43,687 bases of DNA from a virus (IMGVR_UViG_3300042328_001217:1-43687); one strand, 5' to 3'. Shown: positions 26,383 through 33,865, numbered from the stretch's first letter. Numbers and translations: made by a program. The notes: a model not told the origin generated them from the letters alone.

Positions 26383-26700
26383 ATGGATGCAATCAACCCC
26401 TTTACCCCCGTAATGGTCGAATGGCATGACGCCCACGTAAGCGTCGATGGCTGGGAAGACCTTTCTGCATTAGAAGATGATGGCCCCTGCATCGTGCAAA
26501 GCTGTGGATTTCTTGTCCCCGTAGAAAAAGGTGGAAAAGAGAATCACGTGACCTTAGTGGCTACATGGAGCATCGACGATATGATACATTCTGTGTTCCA
26601 CATTCCGACGCAAATGGTGCAACGGATCGAATTTCTAGCGAGGTCACATGAACTTGGAAATGCTTCTCTACTTTCTACGCAAGGTAGTACCGGCGGGTGA
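26383..26700 (+). CDS. Small conserved-type phage protein, unknown
   Basis: A 105-residue acidic protein with EWHDAHVSVDGWEDL near the N-terminus and ATWSIDDMIHSVFHIP about residues 66-81. Small proteins of this general pattern (W-x-D near the start, then a GW motif) occur between metabolic genes in actinophages. It begins two bases after the phosphoesterase stop and overlaps the next small gene in another frame. Function unknown. Confidence 0.65.
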   Translation: MDAINPFTPVMVEWHDAHVSVDGWEDLSALEDDGPCIVQSCGFLVPVEKGGKENHVTLVATWSIDDMIHSVFHIPTQMVQRIEFLARSHELGNASLLSTQGSTGG

Positions 26701-26773
26701 ATGGGAAACACAAGAGCTAATGAAGCTGTATGCTCAAGCTCAACAGCAGTTACAACAAGAAAAAGCAGCATAG
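26648..26773 (+). CDS. 41-residue helical protein
   Basis: ATG at 26648, TAG ending 26773, overlapping the previous gene by 53 bases in another frame. A short hydrophobic start (NLEMLLYFLRKVV) is followed by a Gln-rich helix. GAGG lies about five bases upstream of the ATG. The overlap and small size keep confidence low. Confidence 0.4.
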   Translation: MNLEMLLYFLRKVVPAGEWETQELMKLYAQAQQQLQQEKAA

Positions 26774-26785
26774 CTGATATTCCTG

Positions 26786-26791
26786 TATAAT
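26786..26791 (+). promoter_or_regulatory. Consensus -10 hexamer TATAAT
   Basis: A perfect TATAAT in the 43-base gap before the small gene at 26817, with no clear -35. It could start transcription of the segment carrying the Rpf-like and RecT genes. Confidence 0.4.
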
Positions 26792-26816
26792 TGAATAAAC
26801 ATTGTTAGGAGCAATG

Positions 26817-27008
26817 ATGACAAAGCAAGAGCTGGTGCCCGTTGGCACCTTAGTGAAGATTGTCCGTCAGCCAGGCGAATACAAAGTCAAGGGCTACAAC
26901 AAAGACGGTAGTTATCTTTTGTATGGCGGTATTTCAGGACACGGATCGTTTCGTGATGCCTTTGATATTCGACCGATAAAACCTAAGAAAATTAGAGGTG
27001 AGAAGTGA
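26817..27008 (+). CDS. Small basic protein, unknown
   Basis: A 63-residue protein. AGGAG at 26807-26811 favours ATG 26817 (five-base spacing) over ATG 26814. It is beta-rich, with GTLVKIVRQPGEYKVKGYNK then a Lys-rich tail, resembling small SH3-like barrels, though that fold is a guess. Its stop overlaps the GTG of the Rpf-like gene. Confidence 0.6.
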   Translation: MTKQELVPVGTLVKIVRQPGEYKVKGYNKDGSYLLYGGISGHGSFRDAFDIRPIKPKKIRGEK

Positions 27009-27418
27009 AGCGTTGCGCCGTCCTTGTGGCGGCTCTTCTGCTTTTTGTACCGCCAACAAAGTCTTCTGCATACGGAGAAGAACTTGTAATGCCGTGGGCG
27101 TTCTACCGTAGGCTCGCACAATGCGAAACTGCTAGCAACGTCAACCATTCCACACGTTCGTATACCGGAATGTTTGGTATCGCTCGTGGTACATGGCAAC
27201 GCTGGTCGAACACCTCATCCGCTAGGGGACTCAACTCATTACAGCAAGCCCGTGTCGTGGACAACATCGCATGGGAAGGACATTGGCAAGGCGGCAAATA
27301 CAAATGGCCTGTTGGACCATGGGGCTGGGGAGCTATCAAAGCAAACTGCATGGGGTTGAAGGACATGATCTGTAAATCCAAACATAAAAAAGTTGCAAGA
27401 TGGAAGTACCGCTGCTAG
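27005..27418 (+). CDS. Secreted Rpf-like lytic transglycosylase
   Basis: A 137-residue protein with an N-terminal signal peptide (KR, hydrophobic core 5-16, probable cleavage after SSA near residue 22). The mature part has PWAFYRRLAQCE (30-41), GMFGIARGTWQRW (55-67) and a C-terminal WGWGAIKANC, matching the lysozyme-like transglycosylase domain of resuscitation-promoting factors. Glu41 after Cys40 is the expected catalytic acid. These enzymes cut glycan strands of actinobacterial walls. GTG start overlaps the previous stop. It sits far from the lysis cassette, next to recombination genes. Confidence 0.75.
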   Translation: MKRCAVLVAALLLFVPPTKSSAYGEELVMPWAFYRRLAQCETASNVNHSTRSYTGMFGIARGTWQRWSNTSSARGLNSLQQARVVDNIAWEGHWQGGKYKWPVGPWGWGAIKANCMGLKDMICKSKHKKVARWKYRC

Positions 27419-27427
27419 GTTGTCGCT

Positions 27428-27940
27428 ATGTCAGAAATAATCAAAGCTCAATTACCCGAACTGTCCGGTGGAGATGTAATCCAAATCTTCAACAATGCAC
27501 TTATGCAGATGGACGACTATCGCATGAAGCTGCACGAAGAAAGCGATTACGAGTCTCTTGCACATGGTCTTGTCAACTTGATCGACTTCAAGAACAATCT
27601 CACAGCATTGGTGCAAGCAATCGAAGCAGACATTTACGACTTGTTGCCACAGAAGAAGTTGCCGGTAGAAGGCGTTGGTCTTATAGAAAAGCGTCGCAGT
27701 AGCACCAAGAAGTGGGACAGCGAGGGCTTATTGAACGACATCGTGAACTCACAGCTCAATAACGGAACTGGCGAAATTACACCAACAGACGTGTTTGAGC
27801 TGATCGAGACATTGAAGAAAGTTCTACCGCTAACGGCGTCACTTAGTTGGCGTTCAACAGCACTCAAAGACATTGGGGTTGACGTGGACAACTACACAGA
27901 AGTAACCTACGGTCGCCCCACAGTACAAATCACAAGATAA
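27428..27940 (+). CDS. Probable RecT-associated protein, unknown
   Basis: A 170-residue acidic helical protein, ten bases upstream of the recT-like gene. Residues 5-75 are helices; LPVEGVGLIEKRRSSTKKWD (about 78-97) is a short strand-turn followed by two helices. I recall proteins of this general kind before RecT-like genes in actinophages, where an exonuclease partner might be expected, but I see no nuclease motif. Function inferred only from the neighbour. Confidence 0.6.
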   Translation: MSEIIKAQLPELSGGDVIQIFNNALMQMDDYRMKLHEESDYESLAHGLVNLIDFKNNLTALVQAIEADIYDLLPQKKLPVEGVGLIEKRRSSTKKWDSEGLLNDIVNSQLNNGTGEITPTDVFELIETLKKVLPLTASLSWRSTALKDIGVDVDNYTEVTYGRPTVQITR

Positions 27941-27949
27941 GGAGAAGTC

Positions 27950-28825
27950 ATGACAGACATCACACCAGTAATCCATACACCACAACAAACAGACTTGGAG
28001 ATGACCTGGAAACTTAGCCAGCGAGTCGCCAATACACCATTCGTACCCAAAGGTTTGCAAGGCAAGCCTGAGTCCGTGCTTGCTTGCATTTTGTACGGTC
28101 AAGAGCTTGGTCTTGGGCCCATGCAATCTCTTAACAGTATTCACGTTATTGAGGGACGTACCGCGATGTCTCCCGAATTGATGCGAGCAATGGTTGCGCG
28201 TCACGGGCACCAAATCACAGTCATTGAGAACAGCAATGAAGCGTGTGAAGTCAAGGGGCTTCGTGCAGATACCGGAAGCACTGCAACCGTTCGCTGGACA
28301 ATGAAAGATGCCCAAATGGCTGGGCTTGCTGGCAAGAACAACTGGAAGACATACCCACGTGCGATGCTTCTTGCAAGAGCAACGAGCGAGCTGTGCCGCA
28401 TTGTGTTCCCTGACATCATTGCCGGATTGTCATACACCCCCGAAGAAGCTGCAAGTATCGAAGGCGTGGAGTACGACGAGACACCTATCGAGATGGAACC
28501 AACGCCCGAAATCGTTGAGGCGGAACTAATGCCTGAAGCAATGCCAGCAGAAACACGCAAGAAGATTAGCGAGAAGCTGGACATGCCTGAACTTGCAGAC
28601 ATTGTGGTTGATGCAATCCCTACGGAACCGATCGAAACTGGCCCAGGTTTTGAGGCTCGCTTGAAGATTGCAGAGAGCTGGGGTGGCTGGCCGTATGTGA
28701 AAGCAATCGCCAAAGCGGAAGCACCGAAGATCGGTTGCGAAGTTCCTATTAGCTTCTACGAACTAGCCCATGACGAAAAGCTGTACAAGCAGGTCAAGCT
28801 AGTCATTGCAACAAAGAAGCGATAA
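27950..28825 (+). CDS. RecT-like single-strand annealing protein
   Basis: A 291-residue protein with AAGGAG before ATG. Residues about 20-165 match the actinophage RecT pattern: ACILYGQELGLGPMQSLNSI, IHVIEGRTAMSPELMRAMV, VRWTMKDAQMAGLAGKNNWK, YPRAMLLARATSEL and GLSYTPEE. RecT anneals complementary single strands during phage recombination and end repair. The C-terminal 110 residues are acidic and linker-like and end in a small helical domain. No exonuclease gene is adjacent. SSB is encoded about 10 kb away. Confidence 0.8.
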   Translation: MTDITPVIHTPQQTDLEMTWKLSQRVANTPFVPKGLQGKPESVLACILYGQELGLGPMQSLNSIHVIEGRTAMSPELMRAMVARHGHQITVIENSNEACEVKGLRADTGSTATVRWTMKDAQMAGLAGKNNWKTYPRAMLLARATSELCRIVFPDIIAGLSYTPEEAASIEGVEYDETPIEMEPTPEIVEAELMPEAMPAETRKKISEKLDMPELADIVVDAIPTEPIETGPGFEARLKIAESWGGWPYVKAIAKAEAPKIGCEVPISFYELAHDEKLYKQVKLVIATKKR

Positions 28826-29433
28826 TGCCTACACATATTGCAGATATCCCACGTCCAATGTATGCGTGGGTGAAAGATCAGTTTTTGTACGACTTCGTAG
28901 ATGGCTACGGCGACATGACAGAGTGCATGCTTTATGGCATTTCTTCTATCCCAGGCAGAGCGTGGGGTATCAGCGCAATCATGAAGAATGGAGCGCTAGT
29001 CCAACATCTTCCTGTTCACGCATTTACCAACACGTCCACAAGCTGCAATCACGACATTGATGACCTGCAAGTGTGGAGTTGTTACGGTTGGGATTTTGCT
29101 GTTCATGAATACAACGCTCTTGGAGAGATGCCGGTGCGTGTGTACATGAAGAACGAGGGCAAGTACGTCAAGGGAAGGTATTGGTTCACCGCCGCCCCAT
29201 ACAATGACCATTATTCAGCCACGCCGGATCAACATAAACATTTCAATTTTGTTTGGCTGGATTGTGGGTGTTTGGCTGCGATGCCAGGCAACAGAGTGCA
29301 GTTCTACGACAGCTCTTTTGTAGACATAGAGGGTGAAAGACCGAAATACATCGTGAATACACGGTATTGGTTCCCCGAAAAGCTCAAAGACGAAAGCCCG
29401 TGGGACAACATCATCACGTCCACAACTGGATAA
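28825..29433 (+). CDS. Unknown protein after RecT
   Basis: A 202-residue Tyr/Trp/His/Asp-rich protein, mixed beta. TAATG overlap with RecT shows co-translation. Cysteines near residues 33, 74, 86, 149 and 151 and many histidines could bind metal, but no named motif is present. The last gene of the plus-strand segment, followed by a strong hairpin. Function unknown. Confidence 0.65.
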   Translation: MPTHIADIPRPMYAWVKDQFLYDFVDGYGDMTECMLYGISSIPGRAWGISAIMKNGALVQHLPVHAFTNTSTSCNHDIDDLQVWSCYGWDFAVHEYNALGEMPVRVYMKNEGKYVKGRYWFTAAPYNDHYSATPDQHKHFNFVWLDCGCLAAMPGNRVQFYDSSFVDIEGERPKYIVNTRYWFPEKLKDESPWDNIITSTTG

Positions 29434-29434
29434 G

Positions 29435-29472
29435 TGTCCCGACGCAAGGAGGAGGCGGCCTGCGTCGGGACA
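29435..29472 (+). terminator. 12-bp perfect hairpin, plus-strand end
   Basis: TGTCCCGACGCA (29435-29446) pairs with TGCGTCGGGACA (29461-29472). The 14-base loop is purine-rich with AGGAGGAGG. It starts one base after the stop codon. The tail after it is AT-rich but lacks a T-run, so efficiency is uncertain. Confidence 0.7.
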
Positions 29473-29489
29473 TAACAATAATAAAAGAA

Positions 29490-29521
29490 AAATCCCCAAG
29501 GCGTAACTGCCAAGGGGATTT
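29490..29521 (-). terminator. Rho-independent terminator of the minus-strand genes
   Basis: AAATCCCC pairs with GGGGATTT, with an AA/AA bulge and an inner GGC/GCC around GTAACT. On the minus strand it is followed by TTTCTTTTATTATT, a good U-rich tail. On the plus strand the tail is weak. Confidence 0.75.
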
Positions 29522-29525
29522 GTCT

Positions 29526-29556
29526 TGTTAGGAGCAACAGAAGTGTACACCTAACA
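29526..29556. repeat. 7-bp inverted repeat next to the terminator
   Basis: TGTTAGG (29526-29532) and CCTAACA (29550-29556) around a 17-base spacer, between the minus-strand terminator and the gene it serves. It could form a second hairpin or bind a dimeric regulator. Confidence 0.4.
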
Positions 29557-29572
29557 GAGAGAGCGTGTGGGG

Positions 29573-29854
29573 TTAGAACGTGAGTTTTTTCCTTCCGTAC
29601 ACCGTGGTTCCATCTTCCGTATGCCGAGCTACAAACTCATAGCGATCGCCGTATTTCTTTTGGGCGTCTGAAGCCCGTTGGTACCCCGACTGCTTCGCTT
29701 GGTAAGTGTGGAATACTGCCCAAACACCTTCGTTGGCGTCGAGAAAGCGCACGAATTCACTCATGAGAGGCATGCCCACACGGGATCCATTTCTTGCCGG
29801 TGGCGGCGCTTTTATCTCAAAGCCACCCACTGAGATTGTTTTTTCATCTGTCAT
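29573..29854 (-). CDS. Small minus-strand protein, unknown
   Basis: A 93-residue protein. ATG at 29854 has TTAGGA six to eight bases upstream and is preferred to ATG at 29875. A Pro/Arg turn (KAPPPARNGSR) is followed by helix-strand segments ending HTEDGTTVYGRKKLTF. The sequence GVWAVFHTYQAKQSGYQRAS resembles small phage proteins of unknown function. Last gene of a two-gene minus-strand unit. Confidence 0.65.
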   Translation of the reverse strand: MTDEKTISVGGFEIKAPPPARNGSRVGMPLMSEFVRFLDANEGVWAVFHTYQAKQSGYQRASDAQKKYGDRYEFVARHTEDGTTVYGRKKLTF

Positions 29855-29898
29855 TTTGTTTCCTAACTTGTCCATAGGGAGAGTGTATCGGCCGTATC

Positions 29899-29917
29899 AA
29901 CTGACGCAACATCAGTT
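29899..29917. repeat. Hairpin AACTGA-CGCAACA-TCAGTT
   Basis: A perfect six-base stem with loop CGCAACA overlapping the stop of the minus-strand gene. The same seven-base loop with another six-base stem occurs at 33712-33730. It may be an intercistronic RNA element or protein-binding site. Confidence 0.5.
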
Positions 29918-30209
29918 AGACCGGCAACCAATAGTGCCGTGTCGCTGTGTGAAGGTCTACCATGAACTCCAAGCTCTGGCGTAGTGCATTGGGGAAGCCT
30001 GCGATCTCCTTCTCGGAACGAACAATAAACGTAGAACCTTCGGGGTGCTGGTACTCAATGCGCATGGCATACGATCCCGACCCAACGGGAACTATCTTCC
30101 ACTTGCCTGTTCCTGCGACAACAAGGTTCACGCCTAACGGTCGTTGTGGTGGTGGCAACAATTCAGTTAGCTCATCAGCCAAAATTTGTAGTTCATTCAT
30201 AGTTGTCAT
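29916..30209 (-). CDS. Small minus-strand protein divergent from the AAA operon
   Basis: A 97-residue protein; ATG at 30209 chosen, with 30200 as alternative. No clear Shine-Dalgarno in either case. A helical start (ELQILADELTELLPP) is followed by a beta-rich part (LVVAGTGKWKIVPVGSGSYA) and a C-terminal helix. It is divergent from the AAA ATPase operon and its start codon overlaps that operon's -35 box, so the two units probably interfere. A regulator role is possible, but no DNA-binding motif is seen. Confidence 0.6.
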   Translation of the reverse strand: MTTMNELQILADELTELLPPPQRPLGVNLVVAGTGKWKIVPVGSGSYAMRIEYQHPEGSTFIVRSEKEIAGFPNALRQSLEFMVDLHTATRHYWLPV

Positions 30210-30255
30210 AGGTGGAAGTCTACGGCATAATAACTCCGTCGGCAACAACGCCGAC
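30203..30255 (+). promoter_or_regulatory. Promoter and 5' hairpin of the AAA-VWA operon
   Basis: TTGTCA (30203-30208), a 17-base spacer and CATAAT (30226-30231), then after six bases the hairpin GTCGGC-AACAAC-GCCGAC (30238-30255). The hairpin would begin at or next to the transcript start. On the minus strand the same AT box reads TATTAT and could serve the divergent gene. Confidence 0.65.
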
Positions 30256-30275
30256 CACAACGAAAGAGACATGAA

Positions 30276-31070
30276 ATGTCATCATCATCATCATCATCAT
30301 TCAGCCAATGCTGGTCAGACCTTGACACAGCTCTACAAGCGAACAGCGATCGTATCTTGTTGTACGGCGCGCCTGGTACGGGTAAGACCCATTACGCCTT
30401 GACGCAACATCTCGACTACAACGGTCGTGTTCGCAACTCCCACCGTGTTCTTTGTTCTCCCGACATGACTACTGCTGATGTAGACGGTCTATGGAAGCCA
30501 ACGAAAGACGAATGGAAGTTTGTTATGGGGTCTGCGCTTCGTGCGTGGGCGAATGGCGACCGTCTTATCCTTGACGAACTTGACCAAGCTTCCGGTGATG
30601 TTCTCACAGCATTGCTGCTTATTTGCGATAGCGACGGTTCGGCCGTTCGTGAACACCCCGAAACAGGTGAGCGTATTCAGCCACAGAAGGGGTTTGAGAT
30701 TATCGCCACAACGAACGCCGAACGACTTAGCGACCTGCCTGCAAACTTGGTAGACCGTTTCCCCGTTCGCATCAACATCAACGAAGTGAACCCTGCCGCA
30801 GTTGAGAAGCTAACGCCACACTTACAAAACGTCGCTCGCTGTTACGCCAACCGTTCGCAGGATCGTTACTCGTTGCGCTCGTTCTTTGCTTATGAACGCT
30901 TGTTGGAGAAAGTCCCACAGGACACAGCGTTGCGCCTTGTGTTCCCGAATGAATGGGAAGCTATTAGCGAGAGCCTTCGTGTTGCCAACGCTGTTGCTTA
31001 TGACGGTGTTGCACCTGGCTCGCTCAATGAAGCCGACACAGTTATTGCAAGCAAGGAAGGTGCGTTGTGA
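30276..31070 (+). CDS. MoxR/CobS-like AAA+ ATPase
   Basis: A 264-residue ATPase. Walker A GAPGTGKT at 31-38, Walker B LILDE at 97-101, sensor-1 ATTNAE with Asn147, and a candidate arginine finger in VDRFPV (Arg161). The order and the downstream VWA gene place it with MoxR/CobS chaperone ATPases, which remodel proteins or insert metals with a VWA partner. Seven TCA codons follow the start (S-rich N-terminus). The nearby ATG at 30271 is in another frame and gives only a His run. It overlaps the VWA gene by four bases. Confidence 0.85.
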   Translation: MSSSSSSSFSQCWSDLDTALQANSDRILLYGAPGTGKTHYALTQHLDYNGRVRNSHRVLCSPDMTTADVDGLWKPTKDEWKFVMGSALRAWANGDRLILDELDQASGDVLTALLLICDSDGSAVREHPETGERIQPQKGFEIIATTNAERLSDLPANLVDRFPVRININEVNPAAVEKLTPHLQNVARCYANRSQDRYSLRSFFAYERLLEKVPQDTALRLVFPNEWEAISESLRVANAVAYDGVAPGSLNEADTVIASKEGAL

Positions 31071-32554
31071 CAGACAACAAGCGTGTCGTTAGTCCTGAAT
31101 GGGTCACTTCCGTTCGCGGGGATAGAAAGTTAGACGAACGCTACGGTCAGGGGTGGGGCGTAAGCCCTGCCCCTGTTGTTCGTGGTGCGTCTTTCACGGA
31201 CTTTTCATCTTGCGAAATGGCTGTCCCTGTTGGTGACAGCGAAGCCGAAACGGCTATTCGTTTCCACGAGTTACTTCATGCAGGCGTGTCACCGGCAGAA
31301 GTGCCAATGGGACTTATTTCCCAAATGGGTATCTCACGCCAAGCCATTCGTCTTGCCGAGGAAGTCCGTGTGAACTGTATCGGTCGGTACATCACTGAAC
31401 GCTATGGAAGCAAGGGCGACATTCGTAACTTGGCTGACGGTACTGAAAGTGCAACAGCCAACGAAATAGTCAAGCGAAAGAGCTGGAACGAAGCAGTTGT
31501 GTTGCTTCTCACCACGCTCAATACGTCTGCGTACAAGAATGTTCGGCGCAAGTTTAGAACGGTCAAAGAATGGCGTGACCTGATTGCCCAGGTGGAAAAG
31601 TATCTCGAATCTCACGGCTGTCACTTTGACGCTAGAAAAAGGGAAAACCGACATCACGCATACCATGTTGCTCGCTGGGCGAGAAACACTTCCCCCATTG
31701 TCTACAAGTGGATAGACCCTAAGAACGGTGAACAGAACACGGTATTCACAGAGGGCTTTCAGTCATTCACACTTCCGTTGGCGATAGCGATTGACCAGAT
31801 GTTCCAATACGAGAGCAAGGAAGAAGAAGGCAACAAGGGCAACGACCTACAACTTGTGCATGGTGCAACTAAGCGTGACCTGCTCTTGGGTAGCGAGTTT
31901 TGGGAGACAATGATCATGGGGTCTACAACTCTCACAGAACCAACTGCAAGCTTCATCAGCAAGCGCAGGCGACCTGCCATGACAGGCAAGTTCCCTTCTC
32001 GCCCTGACCGTATGCTCACCGACCCCGAACGCCGCATCTTCCGTGAGACGGTTCGCAGTCGTGGTGGTGTTGTCGTATTTGACTGTTCAGGCTCAATGGG
32101 TGTTTCGCATGAGGTCGTGCGTGACGCCGTGAAGCAGTTTGCAGGCGCAACCGTTCTTGTTTATTCCCACGTTTCTAGGGGCAAGCCGAACGCCTGGGTC
32201 GTAGCGAAGAACGGCCGAATGATTAGTGAAGCAGAGTTTGACGAACTACCACTTCATCACGGCAACGGCATTGACGCACCGGCACTTCGTTGGGCATTGC
32301 GTCAAAGACGGTCGAATAAAGACTTCGTGCTGTGGGTGAGTGACGGTCAAGTAACGGGTCGTGGTGACACTATGCGCGAGGACTTGGTAGAGGAGTGCGC
32401 TCACCTATCACTTCGTCACAACATCATTGGCGTAGATACCTGCCATGAAGCTTTACAACTGTTAGCAGACATGAAGCGCACTAACGCAACGCCGAAACAC
32501 AAGTTCTGCCGAAAAATTACAACTCAACTAAGAATGATGAAAGGTGGTCGCTAA
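31067..32554 (+). CDS. VWA-domain protein with HELLH metallopeptidase-like motif
   Basis: A 495-residue protein. The N-terminal part carries HELLH at 67-71 and EE at 98-99, the layout of a gluzincin-type zinc site and of VWA-linked metallopeptidase-like domains. The C-terminal part (about 330-495) is a VWA domain: DCSGSMG at 339-345 (MIDAS D-x-S-x-S), GNGIDAPALRWAL (399-411, like the CobT region without the usual Thr) and WVSDGQ (423-428). VWA proteins work with MoxR/CobS ATPases as substrate adaptors. Start overlaps the ATPase stop, so the two are made together. Confidence 0.85.
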   Translation: MTDNKRVVSPEWVTSVRGDRKLDERYGQGWGVSPAPVVRGASFTDFSSCEMAVPVGDSEAETAIRFHELLHAGVSPAEVPMGLISQMGISRQAIRLAEEVRVNCIGRYITERYGSKGDIRNLADGTESATANEIVKRKSWNEAVVLLLTTLNTSAYKNVRRKFRTVKEWRDLIAQVEKYLESHGCHFDARKRENRHHAYHVARWARNTSPIVYKWIDPKNGEQNTVFTEGFQSFTLPLAIAIDQMFQYESKEEEGNKGNDLQLVHGATKRDLLLGSEFWETMIMGSTTLTEPTASFISKRRRPAMTGKFPSRPDRMLTDPERRIFRETVRSRGGVVVFDCSGSMGVSHEVVRDAVKQFAGATVLVYSHVSRGKPNAWVVAKNGRMISEAEFDELPLHHGNGIDAPALRWALRQRRSNKDFVLWVSDGQVTGRGDTMREDLVEECAHLSLRHNIIGVDTCHEALQLLADMKRTNATPKHKFCRKITTQLRMMKGGR

Positions 32555-33360
32555 TGAAGATTGACCCACACAACAACAAACCGTTAGACCTGCTAGACGA
32601 GTGCCACACGAAGTATGGGCTAAACCGTCTGCGCTCAACATCAGAGAACACTCGCTGTTACTACCGTGTATGTGAATACGATCGTGACAGCGACGAATGG
32701 AAGGCTGATTGGAAGCTTGGCAGTATTGGCGAAGGCATGACTGATGTTATGACCGAAACTTTTGCTGACATTGTGAAGCGGCTTGGACAAGCTTCTAAGC
32801 AGGGAGAGACAGCACTCTGTCCGACCTTTGACGCAGTGCTAGTCGTGGTGTCCGGAATGGGTCGGTACTTCGTTCGGGCAAAAGACGGGCGAGAGTGGGA
32901 ACAACTAACCGAGGAAGAACGGGAAGAAGTGCGCAACGAAAAAGAGAGCGCAGTCCTTCCCCCTGAATACAACCCAACGGAAGCAGTCCCGACACGCATG
33001 AGCATTGTTCTCACGCTGGAAGGTATCGCAAGGGAAGTAAGCATCTTGCCCCCAGGCATAGACCCCATTGTTGAGCGAATGGAAGAATGGGTGCATGACG
33101 GCAACGACACCACGCCTGACGCATCTAACGAACTAGACCAGAGTGTTCTGTCGCTGTTCACATTCATTCAGATCATCAACGAGACAGTTCGGCAGGGAAG
33201 AAGCTTCGACCTAACAGGTCTGATGCAGACTGCTGCACTTATCCCCCGTGAACATGGGGGAAAGGAAATGAGTGCGTTCTTGTTGCGTCTTATCTCAATG
33301 GGCGTAGAGACAGGCATCTTTGACCTAACCGACCTAATGGGTAGTGAAGATGACAACTAG
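32554..33360 (+). CDS. Third protein of the AAA-VWA operon, unknown
   Basis: A 268-residue acidic protein, TAATG-coupled to the VWA gene. N-terminal half is beta-rich with several Tyr/Trp (CYYRVCEYDRDSDEWKADWK); a charged helix (EQLTEEEREEVRNEKE) follows; the C-terminal 100 residues are helical (LSLFTFIQIINETVRQGRSF). I recognise no family. Its strict coupling suggests it is a substrate or regulator of the ATPase-VWA pair. A double hairpin follows the stop. Confidence 0.7.
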   Translation: MKIDPHNNKPLDLLDECHTKYGLNRLRSTSENTRCYYRVCEYDRDSDEWKADWKLGSIGEGMTDVMTETFADIVKRLGQASKQGETALCPTFDAVLVVVSGMGRYFVRAKDGREWEQLTEEEREEVRNEKESAVLPPEYNPTEAVPTRMSIVLTLEGIAREVSILPPGIDPIVERMEEWVHDGNDTTPDASNELDQSVLSLFTFIQIINETVRQGRSFDLTGLMQTAALIPREHGGKEMSAFLLRLISMGVETGIFDLTDLMGSEDDN

Positions 33361-33374
33361 CCGATAGGTTCAGG

Positions 33375-33445
33375 TGTGTCGGGTTTTGCTCTTTTTCCCC
33401 GACACAAAGAAGCCCCCTGTGTGGTAATCCACGCAGGGGGCTTTT
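33375..33445 (+). terminator. Two tandem hairpins ending the AAA-VWA operon
   Basis: First stem TGTGTCGGG (33375-33383) with CCCGACACA (33398-33406). Second stem AAGCCCCCTG (33410-33419) with CAGGGGGCTT (33434-33443), an inner GTGG/CCAC and a following T-run. The second is a textbook rho-independent terminator. Confidence 0.85.
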
Positions 33446-33453
33446 CTTTACGT

Positions 33454-33481
33454 TATGTTGGGTGTGTGGCAACAACGCCAC
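33454..33481 (+). promoter_or_regulatory. -10 box and 5' hairpin, unit 2
   Basis: TATGTT (33454-33459), then GTGGC-AACAAC-GCCAC (33466-33481) after six bases, then a purine-rich ribosome binding site and ATG at 33501. No clear -35 is seen. Same arrangement as at 30226-30255. Confidence 0.6.
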
Positions 33482-33500
33482 CCGACAAAGGAGAAAAGAA

Positions 33501-33851
33501 ATGATTAGTTCATTCGACTATTGGCTAAGTGTGGCAATGGTGGTGACAGCTGTGCCGGTGGGTCTGCTGTTCCGAAAGGCATTGCGAGACATCAAGCTTG
33601 ACCGTACGAGAACCCTGCGCTGGCACATTGACCACGCATTGGGAAGCAATGACCGTGTGACGGTATCGCTGAACAATGGCGACACATACCCTGTGCGAAT
33701 TCGCGTGAAGAACATGACGCAACATCATGTCTACGGCTTCACGAACCCTTATGAGTTCATCACCTGGGTATCGGCCGTCACCATTGAGGGAGTGTTCGTA
33801 GACCCACGATCGTACGGTGGCATAGCACTTCATCACCCTTCACTTGGCTAA
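33501..33851 (+). CDS. Small membrane-anchored protein, unknown
   Basis: A 116-residue protein. ATG at 33501 follows AAAGGAGAAAAGAA; an upstream in-frame extension would run through the 5' hairpin and is rejected. One N-terminal hydrophobic segment (about 7-23) is followed by a basic stretch and a soluble beta-rich domain (RVTVSLNNGDTYPVRIRVKN). Expected to be held in the membrane with the domain inside, by the positive-inside rule. It is a single-gene unit with its own promoter and terminator. Function unknown. Confidence 0.65.
   Translation: MISSFDYWLSVAMVVTAVPVGLLFRKALRDIKLDRTRTLRWHIDHALGSNDRVTVSLNNGDTYPVRIRVKNMTQHHVYGFTNPYEFITWVSAVTIEGVFVDPRSYGGIALHHPSLG
33712..33730. repeat. Hairpin ACATGA-CGCAACA-TCATGT inside a gene
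   Basis: A perfect six-base stem with the loop CGCAACA also seen at 29899-29917, here inside the coding region of the small membrane protein. Confidence 0.45.
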
Positions 33852-33865
33852 GACCCAGGCGAACG

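Noticed and set aside
30279-30299. Seven TCA repeats as a phase-variation tract
   Set aside because: Loss or gain of whole TCA units only changes the number of Ser residues and does not switch the frame.
29962-30402. Plus-strand frame containing seven consecutive His codons
   Set aside because: The His run is the other frame of the TCA repeat at the start of the AAA ATPase; the frame runs antisense to a minus-strand gene.
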